A stretch of 5,538 nucleotides of DNA from Nitrospirota bacterium (GTDB lineage Bacteria > Nitrospirota > Nitrospiria > Nitrospirales > UBA8639): assembly GCA_029879555.1 (NCBI GenBank), contig JAOUQB010000188.1, positions 1 through 5,538 on the forward strand, read 5' to 3'. Positions 1 to 4,706 of this stretch are shown here, one piece after another (within the stretch, counting starts at the first letter, position 1; the number at the start of each line of letters is the position of its first letter). The translations under genes were made by a program, and so were the position numbers. The notes below the pieces were generated by a model that ran no database searches, had not been told where the DNA came from, and saw only the letters and a list, made by a program, of their open reading frames with translations.

Positions 1-329
1 TTGAATGTTTCGGTGAACCCATCACTATAGGTATGAATGATAGTGGTCGAAGGGTCAAGTTTCTCAATGGGAATAGACCCCATGGTTTGTCCGACCTGGC
101 CTTCGGCAATAGTTTCTCCTTGGCCATTGACGACCTTTATGTTTTTCAAATATCTAGTCGGTGATGCCGCCTTGAGTTCAAGGGAATCCTCCGGAGGAAC
201 AATGTGCCGCATTCCCTCCTCTTTTTTCACCGTGACACACCCAGAACCAACTAGGAGTAAACATGCAATCATAGACAATCTGAGGGGGACCGTGAGGGCC
301 TTCTCCGCACGGCAAATCTGTTTAAACAT
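1..329 (-). CDS. Predicted exported lipoprotein, N-terminal part (3' end beyond left edge)
   Basis: Reading the minus strand from the ATG at 329-327 gives an open frame of 109 codons that continues past position 1, so the gene is cut by the window edge. A strong Shine-Dalgarno AAGGAGG (342-336) lies 6 bases before the ATG and fixes the start. The N-terminus has a basic stretch (K3, R7, K10, R17), then a hydrophobic core LSMIACLLLVG, then G-S-G-C with Cys at residue 31. This looks like a lipoprotein signal peptide, although the lipobox is imperfect because -3 is Gly rather than Leu/Val. After the Cys comes a polar, probably periplasmic region containing short beta-like stretches such as NIKVVNGQGETIAEGQVG. 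I do not recognise the family and propose no function. The gene follows the DUF4197 gene on the same strand after a 216-base gap with hairpins, so it is probably a separate transcription unit. Confidence 0.75.
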   Translation of the reverse strand, partial: MFKQICRAEKALTVPLRLSMIACLLLVGSGCVTVKKEEGMRHIVPPEDSLELKAASPTRYLKNIKVVNGQGETIAEGQVGQTMGSIPIEKLDPSTTIIHTYSDGFTETF

Positions 330-335
330 GTCAAA

Positions 336-342
336 CCTCCTT
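336..342 (-). promoter_or_regulatory. Shine-Dalgarno of the lipoprotein gene
   Basis: The minus strand reads AAGGAGG, 6 bases upstream of the ATG at 329-327. It is a near-perfect anti-SD match and decides the start of an otherwise truncated gene. Confidence 0.75.
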
Positions 343-428
343 GATAATAGAAAACCGCCACAAGTGAAATGGAGTTCGCACACCACTTCCATGAGGCCAG
401 GAAAAACCGTATTTTTTTGAGACCCTAC

Positions 429-448
429 AAAAAGGCTTTTAATAAAGC
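429..448 (-). terminator. Weak candidate intrinsic terminator after the DUF4197 gene
   Basis: On the minus strand GCTTT (448-444), loop ATTA and AAAGC (439-435) can form a 5-bp stem, followed by C and TTTTT (433-429). The stem is short and AT-rich, so the call is weak. It lies about 100 bases past the DUF4197 stop and upstream of the lipoprotein gene, where a terminator would be expected. Confidence 0.3.
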
Positions 449-454
449 AATCTA

Positions 455-481
455 GTTGGGCTTATACTGAGCCCGACTTTT
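455..481. terminator. Hairpin, possible bidirectional terminator
   Basis: GTTGGGCT (455-462) and AGCCCGAC (470-477) form an 8-bp stem with one G-T pair and a 7-base loop. On the plus strand TTTT follows directly (478-481). On the minus strand, the direction of the neighbouring genes, the flank is only moderately T-rich. No plus-strand gene is seen to its left, so it more likely contributes to ending the minus-strand DUF4197 transcript together with the next hairpin. A smaller GGGCC/GGCCC hairpin sits at 502-515 without a T-tract. Confidence 0.35.
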
Positions 482-545
482 CGTCATTATTTTTTACAAT
501 TGGGCCAAAAGGCCCGCGAGGACCTGAGGAAACGCAGCCGGAGGG

Positions 546-1280
546 CTATTGTGAAAATACTTCCTTGAGGAGATCGGTGACACGGGCGGCTGGGTTGGTT
601 CGAATTTTTTGCTCTTCTTGCGCGAGCGTATGGAACAACCCGTCCAAGCTTTTTCCCGTCACATAATTATCAAGATCAAACTGTTCCGCCTTGACGAATG
701 GCAAGGCGGTGTATTGGCCAACCAGGGACTTATATTGGGCAGCCACTCCAACCTGGTCCATCGCTGCGGTGACTTTCGGTTTAAATACTTCGGTCAATTT
801 TCCTTTGGTCTTTTCTTTAAAGTATTCCGTGGCGGCGGTATCTCCTCCGCTTAAAATTTTCTTGCCATCTTCAAACGACATCTCAGTCAGCGCTTCTTGA
901 AAGATGGGCTTGGCCAGTGGCGCAGCCTGTTCGGCCGATCGATTCATGCTCACCACGAATTCATCAATTTGTGGTCCAAGACCAACCATGCGTAACGCCT
1001 TATCCATTTTTTGCAATTTATCGGGAAGTAAGATTTTAATGGCTTCATTTTTGAGAAACCCGTCCGTATTACCGGTAAGAGCAACCGTATTTTCTGTGCC
1101 CACCTCAAGCGCTTCCTTCAATCCCGAGATAATCTTTTCATTGCTCAGACCGGTGCCCCCCGACTTTCCAAGTTGCTCCATCCCTTTCTTGGTGAGATCT
1201 TCCAAGAAATCGAATTGCGCACAGGCTGCTTGTGGAATGAGAAGAAAAAGTACAACGCTGAATAATTGAGGAATCTTCAT
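546..1280 (-). CDS. DUF4197 family exported protein
   Basis: A 244-residue protein of unknown function. Residues 1-21 form a type I signal peptide: K2, a hydrophobic core at 6-15, and an A-C-A cleavage site before Q22. The Cys at 20 has Gln at -3, so a lipoprotein is unlikely. The mature part has the pattern I associate with DUF4197: GLKEAL at 53-58, a DGF-LKNEAIKILLP block at 73-86, MNRSAEQAAPLAKPIF at about 112-127, and a SFEDGKKILSGGDTAATEYF block at about 135-154. It is predicted to be alpha-helical and probably periplasmic. The start is the ATG at 1280-1278 because GGAGG (1291-1287) lies 6 bases upstream and the signal peptide begins there. The frame stays open to 1466, but that extension overlaps trmL and has no such signals. 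The gene is downstream of trmL on the same strand. The family assignment is from recalled motifs, not a search. Confidence 0.85.
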   Translation of the reverse strand: MKIPQLFSVVLFLLIPQAACAQFDFLEDLTKKGMEQLGKSGGTGLSNEKIISGLKEALEVGTENTVALTGNTDGFLKNEAIKILLPDKLQKMDKALRMVGLGPQIDEFVVSMNRSAEQAAPLAKPIFQEALTEMSFEDGKKILSGGDTAATEYFKEKTKGKLTEVFKPKVTAAMDQVGVAAQYKSLVGQYTALPFVKAEQFDLDNYVTGKSLDGLFHTLAQEEQKIRTNPAARVTDLLKEVFSQ

Positions 1281-1286
1281 GTTAGA

Positions 1287-1291
1287 CCTCC
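1287..1291 (-). promoter_or_regulatory. Shine-Dalgarno deciding the DUF4197 start
   Basis: GGAGG on the minus strand, 6 bases before the ATG at 1280. It favours this start over the 62-codon upstream extension of the same open frame. Confidence 0.75.
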
Positions 1292-1341
1292 GTGAGTCCG
1301 TTAGGACCAAAGAACAGGTTAGGAGAGGGGGAAGGAATTCT

Positions 1342-1370
1342 AGTGTATGACTTTGGCAAAGACGATGCAA
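1342..1370 (-). promoter_or_regulatory. Weak candidate housekeeping promoter for the DUF4197 gene
   Basis: On the minus strand TTGCAT (1370-1365) and TACACT (1347-1342) are separated by 17 bases. Matches to TTGACA and TATAAT are 3/6 and 4/6. Spacing and position, about 60 bases before the ATG, are sensible, but the boxes are poor. The -35 box would lie inside the inverted repeat at 1352-1382. Confidence 0.25.
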
Positions 1371-1382
1371 TCGTTCGCCAAA
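1352..1382. repeat. Two-tier inverted repeat between trmL and the DUF4197 gene
   Basis: Outer arms TTTGGC (1352-1357) and GCCAAA (1377-1382) enclose inner arms ACGAT (1362-1366) and ATCGT (1370-1374) around a GCA loop. The small asymmetric internal loop is 4 bases on one side and 2 on the other. That gives 11 perfect base pairs in 31 bases. No T-run follows on either strand, so it is not a standard intrinsic terminator. It starts 23 bases after the trmL stop and could be a transcript-processing hairpin or a protein-binding site. Confidence 0.5.
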
Positions 1383-1404
1383 ATCCTGAGTATTCTCGCC
1401 ACTT

Positions 1405-1869
1405 TCATTGAGAAGATGAAAATCGATGCTGCCGCCAGGCTTCGTAAACAACGACGGCCACGGCATTACTGAGATTCAGACTGCGGGAATGTGGTTGCAT
1501 CGGAATTCGTAGGCGTTGAGTGGGAGGAAGAGCCTCCAAAACATGGGCAGGAAGGCCGCGGGTTTCTGGCCCAAAGAGCAATGCATCGCCCTTTTGAAAC
1601 ACAACCTCATGATAATTCGTTGGGCCTTTAGTGGTCATCGCAAAAATGCGTGGCGGCTTATGCGCATCGAGATAGTCTTGCAGCGTTGGATAATCTTTCA
1701 TGCAAGCCAATTCATGATAATCTAACCCCGCACGACGCGCCCGTTTATCATCTAACTCGAAGCCCAATGGATGAATCAAGTGCAACCCGAATCCCGTATT
1801 GGCACAGAGCCGAATGATATTCCCCGTATTCGGAGGGATTTCAGGCTCATAGAGGACAACATCTAGCAT
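1405..1869 (-). CDS. trmL: tRNA (cytidine/uridine(34)-2'-O)-methyltransferase TrmL
   Basis: A 154-residue SPOUT-class methyltransferase, close to the E. coli TrmL length (about 157). In that family the enzyme 2'-O-methylates the wobble base C34/U34 of certain leucine tRNAs using S-adenosylmethionine, acting as a cytoplasmic dimer. All hallmark motifs are visible. The N-terminal [14 protein letters not shown] segment is at residues 13-26. The [12 protein letters not shown]-binding loop is at 99-107, with Glu102 and Arg104. The C-terminal knot RIPM...[20 protein letters not shown] is at about 121-147, with Ser130, Asn132 and Ser134. The ATG at 1869-1867 matches the usual family start, and an in-frame stop TAA lies two codons upstream, so no longer form is possible. 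I see no good Shine-Dalgarno before it. It follows the rluD-like gene on the same strand after 139 bases, a pairing of two RNA-modification genes. Confidence 0.95.
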   Translation of the reverse strand: MLDVVLYEPEIPPNTGNIIRLCANTGFGLHLIHPLGFELDDKRARRAGLDYHELACMKDYPTLQDYLDAHKPPRIFAMTTKGPTNYHEVVFQKGDALLFGPETRGLPAHVLEALPPTQRLRIPMQPHSRSLNLSNAVAVVVYEAWRQHRFSSSQ

Positions 1870-2008
1870 TGGTTATCGCTGGAATTCCCAGACATTTCCT
1901 CTAGCCCTTCTACCGGGATTCATACCGTCACGACCCACATTCACCAGTCCTCTTCCGGGCGGACTCTTTTCTTCAATTTTCAATAGTCGTTCAGAAACTC
2001 CAGAATCC

Positions 2009-2956
2009 CTACGACTCAATTTTGCCCGCACAATATTCCACAACCATCCTCATTTCAGTGGGCAGAGGACTATCAAATTCGACCCACTGATTGGACACAG
2101 GATGCTGAATTCCCAACATTGTGGCATGCAACATCATTCTTTGAATAGGGATCCCTTCCATTAGGCAAAACTTCTGTCCGCCATAGACTGTATCACCGAC
2201 AATAGGACAGCCCAGCGAGGCCATATGAACTCGGAGTTGGTGTTGTCGCCCAGTTCGCGGTGTTAATTCGATACGAGAACAAAAATTTCCAAATTCTTGC
2301 AAGACAGTATAATCCGTGGCAGCAGACTGAGGCTTGTTCGTATAGCCCGAAACTTTCTTCCCATCATTCACATCACGCCCAATGGCGAGATTGATCGTTC
2401 CTCGATCAAAGCTTGGTTTCCCTAACACGATGGCCTCATATCTTCTGGCAATAGTGTGTTCTGCAAATTGGGAACACAGCACACGATGTGCTTGGTTTGT
2501 TTTGGCCACGACCATGACTCCAGATGTTTCCTTGTCGAGGCGATGCACTAGCCCAGGATAGACCGATCCAGACTTGAGTTCTTTCTTTTTATCAAATAAC
2601 TGGAGATGTTCCAATAAACCGTTCAAGAGAGTTCCCTCCCAATTGCCTGACGTTGGATGCACGACAATTCCTGCTGGCTTATTCACGACCAACAAGGTGG
2701 CATCTTCATAAATGACCTCAAGCGGAACAGCTTCATCATTCACCATCAACGGTCCAGGCTCCGGTTTATCCAGAGAGATCCGGTCTCCTGGCTTCACCTT
2801 CTGACTAGGCTTCACCACTTCGGCATTGATTCGAACGCGTCCGGCCATAATGAGTCGCTGTACGCGAGATCGTGAAACGCCTCGCTCGTGGCTGACCAAA
2901 AAGGCATCCAACCGTTTGACCCTTTCTCCGGGGGGCACAATAAATTCAGTAATCAC
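2009..2956 (-). CDS. rluD: RluA-family 23S rRNA pseudouridine synthase (RluD-like)
   Basis: A 315-residue protein with the two-domain plan of RluC/RluD enzymes, which isomerise specific uridines of 23S rRNA to pseudouridine. RluD itself acts on helix 69. From the GTG start, residues about 14-63 are an S4 RNA-binding domain (RLDAFLVSH...SRSRVQRLIMAGRVRIN...KVKPGDRI). The catalytic domain follows, with the NKPAGIVVHP motif at 92-101 and the signature HRLDKETSG at 138-146, in which Asp141 is the catalytic residue. Later come RTGRQHQLRVHMASLGCPIVGD-type motifs that complete the fold. Starts: the frame has no suitable ATG. GTG at 2956-2954 has AAGG (2969-2966) 9 bases upstream. TTG codons at 2965 and 2962 are alternatives but abut that AAGG. 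RluD rather than RluC rests on overall length and S4 layout and is less certain than the family. Confidence 0.9.
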   Translation of the reverse strand: MITEFIVPPGERVKRLDAFLVSHERGVSRSRVQRLIMAGRVRINAEVVKPSQKVKPGDRISLDKPEPGPLMVNDEAVPLEVIYEDATLLVVNKPAGIVVHPTSGNWEGTLLNGLLEHLQLFDKKKELKSGSVYPGLVHRLDKETSGVMVVAKTNQAHRVLCSQFAEHTIARRYEAIVLGKPSFDRGTINLAIGRDVNDGKKVSGYTNKPQSAATDYTVLQEFGNFCSRIELTPRTGRQHQLRVHMASLGCPIVGDTVYGGQKFCLMEGIPIQRMMLHATMLGIQHPVSNQWVEFDSPLPTEMRMVVEYCAGKIES

Positions 2957-2965
2957 ACACAACAA

Positions 2966-2969
2966 CCTT
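2966..2969 (-). promoter_or_regulatory. Ribosome binding site deciding the rluD start
   Basis: AAGG on the minus strand lies 9 bases before GTG 2956 and directly next to TTG 2965. Spacing supports GTG. The match is only four bases, so the choice is tentative. Confidence 0.4.
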
Positions 2970-3058
2970 GTAATAGGACTGATGCTCTTGAAAATGGAGA
3001 GCCATTCTTATCCGATGAGTTCCATTATTAATTTTTCTTGCGACTACACCACTCATTC

Positions 3059-3085
3059 GCAAGGATTTGGGGGGGGCGCCGATAA
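3059..3085 (+). promoter_or_regulatory. Candidate sigma-28 (FliA) promoter of the small gene
   Basis: GCCGATAA at 3078-3085 matches all eight bases of the enterobacterial sigma-28 -10 consensus. The -35 side is weaker against TAAAGTTT. At the ideal 11-base spacing, 3059-3066 matches 4/8; shifted one base, 3060-3067 (CAAGGATT) matches 5/8 with a 10-base spacer. Transcription would start near 3091-3093, leaving a leader of about 38 bases before the ATG at 3130, with the ribosome binding site in it. The spacer contains eight consecutive G. The call rests on one exact element and position; the consensus is from Gram-negative flagellar promoters. Confidence 0.5.
3069..3076 (+). repeat. G8 homopolymer tract in the promoter spacer
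   Basis: Eight consecutive G followed by C, lying immediately upstream of GCCGATAA. I noticed no longer G run elsewhere in the window. Tracts of this kind can slip during replication and change spacer length. Confidence 0.6.
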
Positions 3086-3116
3086 AGCAAGAAAACAACC
3101 GTTAACCTATTTCTTT

Positions 3117-3123
3117 GAAGGAG
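3117..3123 (+). promoter_or_regulatory. Shine-Dalgarno of the small plus-strand gene
   Basis: GAAGGAG ends 6 bases before the ATG at 3130-3132. It chooses that ATG over the in-frame TTG at 3115, which overlaps the site itself. Confidence 0.75.
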
Positions 3124-3129
3124 AAGACC

Positions 3130-3396
3130 ATGGCAATCGGAGGCTTAGAGGCTCAACCAATTTTTTCACAACCCCCATCTCCGTTAGTTGCACAAACTCA
3201 AAAGAGTGGTCCTGCGTTGAGGCCCAACAGCAATGGGATTGAAAAAAGCAAAGAACCAGCACAATCGAATCTCTCTTCCCCTGTTCAAGATCAGGTCTCA
3301 TTATCCAGAGAGGCTCAGACGCTTTCAGCTACCAGCCATTCACAGAATGAGAAAAATAATACGTTTCAAGGATCGACTTCGCCTTTTGATAAATAA
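3130..3396 (+). CDS. Small orphan protein, possibly motility-linked
   Basis: An 88-residue protein, rich in Ser, Gln, Pro and Asn, with no signal peptide or membrane segment; probably largely disordered. It starts MAIGGLEAQ. Around residues 58-69 it has DQVSLSREAQTL. This resembles the D-x-V-x-L-S-x-E-A stretch found N-terminally in FlgM anti-sigma factors and in some other flagellar proteins, but the C-terminal sigma-binding helices of FlgM are not apparent. A good Shine-Dalgarno and a candidate sigma-28 promoter precede it, which supports a real, separately transcribed gene. It is divergent from rluD and convergent with the J-domain gene, with 52 bases between the stops. I do not recognise the family. 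A flagellar or chemotaxis role is inferred only from promoter and motif. Confidence that it is a gene is fair; confidence in a role is low. Confidence 0.6.
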   Translation: MAIGGLEAQPIFSQPPSPLVAQTQKSGPALRPNSNGIEKSKEPAQSNLSSPVQDQVSLSREAQTLSATSHSQNEKNNTFQGSTSPFDK

Positions 3397-3431
3397 AAGC
3401 CATGAGGCATAGGGATTGTTTTTCTTGGCTT
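3389..3431 (-). terminator. Weak candidate terminator after the J-domain gene
   Basis: On the minus strand AAGCCA (3431-3426) can pair with TGGCTT (3402-3397), followed by TTATTTATC. The loop is long (23 bases), so stability is doubtful. It overlaps the end of the small plus-strand gene by a few bases and lies between convergent genes. Confidence 0.25.
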
Positions 3432-3448
3432 GAATCGGCACCCACAAC

Positions 3449-4117
3449 TCAGCGTCGTTCATAGAGCAGCTCACAGGCCTGCGCATACCCTTGTAGCCAA
3501 CCTTCATGATACGCCTCATGCAAGGCTCGTCTAACCTGATCAATGGCTTTCTCTCCCAGGAAAGATCCAGGAACCTCTGAACACACCATTTCTACCGCGA
3601 TATCGACCAGCCGCTCTCGAAGTTGCCAGAGCTCATCGGTGACAATTTTCTTGATTCCTTCTTCCCCACATTGCGTCACAATTTTTTCAAGAAAGGTGTC
3701 ATAGCCTTGAACCTCGATCACTTTGTCACGAATACGGCGCAACTCTTCTTTGATGCTATTGGTATCTTTAATCATGACTTTAAAAAGTTGTTTCCGTGCT
3801 TCCTCCCCTAATGTCCCTTCCATTCGCTGAAGAACCGCTCCAGGAGACGGGGCCGAATCGGCTTCTTCTTCATCCCGACGAGACGCCATAGGGCCCACGT
3901 TTCCCAATCGCATTCGATCATAAGCTTTTCGAGCATCAACATCTCCAAGAATTTCATAAGCCGCATTGACTTCCCGAATCTTTTGATCGGCTTGACGACT
4001 CCCCTGATTCCGATCAGGATGATATTGCAGCGCTAATGTGCGGTACGCCTTTTTGATCTCATCCTGTGAGGCTTGAAGCGCCACTCCCAGAACCGCATAA
4101 TAATTCAGCGTGGCCAT
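3449..4117 (-). CDS. J-domain (DnaJ-like) protein with unknown C-terminal region
   Basis: A 222-residue protein. Residues about 4-70 are a J domain: NYYAVLGV, the helix II segment EIKKAYRTLALQYHPD with the His33-Pro34-Asp35 motif needed to stimulate Hsp70 (DnaK) ATPase, and REVNAAYEILGDVDARKAYD. There is no Gly/Phe-rich linker, zinc-finger region or DnaJ C-terminal beta domain, so it is a type III (class C) J protein and not DnaJ itself. A charged linker (residues about 79-92, EEE-rich) leads to a mainly helical region (about 95-222) ending in aromatic-rich EAYHEGWLQGYAQACELLYERR. I do not recognise that region; it probably selects the client. The start ATG at 4117-4115 begins the J domain at the usual place and has AAGGGG (4131-4126) 8 bases upstream. 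It is cytoplasmic by lack of signal or membrane segments. Confidence 0.88.
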   Translation of the reverse strand: MATLNYYAVLGVALQASQDEIKKAYRTLALQYHPDRNQGSRQADQKIREVNAAYEILGDVDARKAYDRMRLGNVGPMASRRDEEEADSAPSPGAVLQRMEGTLGEEARKQLFKVMIKDTNSIKEELRRIRDKVIEVQGYDTFLEKIVTQCGEEGIKKIVTDELWQLRERLVDIAVEMVCSEVPGSFLGEKAIDQVRRALHEAYHEGWLQGYAQACELLYERR

Positions 4118-4125
4118 TTCACAAT

Positions 4126-4131
4126 CCCCTT
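4126..4131 (-). promoter_or_regulatory. Ribosome binding site of the J-domain gene
   Basis: AAGGGG on the minus strand, 8 bases before the ATG at 4117. It confirms the start that places the J domain at the N-terminus. Confidence 0.6.
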
Positions 4132-4227
4132 ATGCAGCAATATTGTTTCCATTTTCGGAAAAGGCATGCACCAGCACTCCCCTTTGGCTTCAACTCCTGA
4201 TCGAATGAAATTGTACTCTAGGCTCTG

Positions 4228-4692
4228 ATGATTTCGCTTCCCGCATCTACCTTGCCATTTATCTACGCCCTGGTTCCTCTACTGCTTGGATACCAAGGAC
4301 CATCCCAGTCTCTTTGGGCAACAGTCTTTTCAGACATGATTATGACGCCACCGCCACAAGAAGTCTCAATCACAGATCTTGTGAAGGATCCGGAAACCTT
4401 TCATCAACAGCATATTTCCGTCCGAGGCCTGGTCACTCAACTTGAACTTCATCTCGACGAATCCGAACTGCACCTGGACTTTGTCTTTCGTCTATCTCAA
4501 GGCCCGTCTTCCATCCTTGTCTACGGCAGGCATGATCGTACACGGGGCGCACCAGCCATGAGCATGAATGAAACGGTCGAGGTTGTTGGGCTTTTTTGGA
4601 AGAAGCAAAACAGAAACGGAATCTCAATCCTGAATATTCTGGAAGCAATAAACGTAGCACCCTATCCATCCTCAATTCCTAGCCGCACCTAA
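4228..4692 (+). CDS. Predicted exported or membrane-anchored small protein, OB-fold-like
   Basis: A 154-residue protein of unrecognised family. The ATG at 4228 is preceded in frame by TAG at 4219-4221, so no longer form exists. Only a weak TAGG (4219-4222) precedes it as a ribosome site. Residues about 10-22 (PFIYALVPLLLGY) are hydrophobic and could be a signal peptide or anchor; the basic n-region is missing and no clear cleavage site is seen. After a Pro-rich spacer, SITDLVKDPETFHQQHISVRGLVTQ (about 48-71) has the pattern of small OB-fold proteins ('...dP..y.g..V.v.G.V'). Alternating beta strands follow: FVFRLS, SSILVYG, ETVEVVGLFWKK and ILNILEAINVAPY. The OB-fold idea is inference from this strand pattern. 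The gene is divergent from the J-domain gene (110 bases apart) and converges on the glycosyltransferase gene with 14 bases between stops. Confidence 0.65.
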   Translation: MISLPASTLPFIYALVPLLLGYQGPSQSLWATVFSDMIMTPPPQEVSITDLVKDPETFHQQHISVRGLVTQLELHLDESELHLDFVFRLSQGPSSILVYGRHDRTRGAPAMSMNETVEVVGLFWKKQNRNGISILNILEAINVAPYPSSIPSRT

Positions 4693-4706
4693 CCACGATC
4701 AGCCGT

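Noticed and set aside
37..420. Plus-strand 127-codon open frame over the left edge
   Set aside because: It lies antisense to the lipoprotein gene, which has a strong Shine-Dalgarno and signal peptide. The plus frame has no ribosome site and its translation looks like antisense sequence.
1281..1466. 62-codon N-terminal extension of the DUF4197 frame
   Set aside because: It overlaps trmL, lacks a ribosome site, and would bury the signal peptide that begins at the ATG at 1280.
1949..1968. AGTCC...GGACT hairpin followed by a T-rich stretch on the plus strand
   Set aside because: A five-bp stem with a 10-base loop, and no plus-strand gene upstream to terminate. In the minus-strand direction it has no T-run.
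1864..2008. Possible small ORFs between rluD and trmL, including a 10-codon ATG frame overlapping the trmL start and a GTG frame ending in TAA at about 1873-1875
   Set aside because: The GAGG before the 10-codon frame is only 2 bases from its ATG. The longer frame is not in register with rluD, so it is no readthrough extension: the rluD frame meets a second stop a few codons after its TAG. Nothing indicates coding.
2826..3242. Plus-strand 138-codon open frame across the rluD 5' end and the intergenic region
   Set aside because: It is antisense to the conserved S4 domain of rluD and overlaps the better-supported small gene at 3130 in another frame.
3107..3301. Minus-strand 64-codon open frame over the small plus-strand gene
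   Set aside because: No ribosome site, and antisense to a gene with a clear Shine-Dalgarno and candidate promoter.
4433..4675. Minus-strand 80-codon open frame inside the OB-fold-like gene
   Set aside because: Arg-rich antisense translation with no start signals, opposite a longer frame with strand-like pattern.
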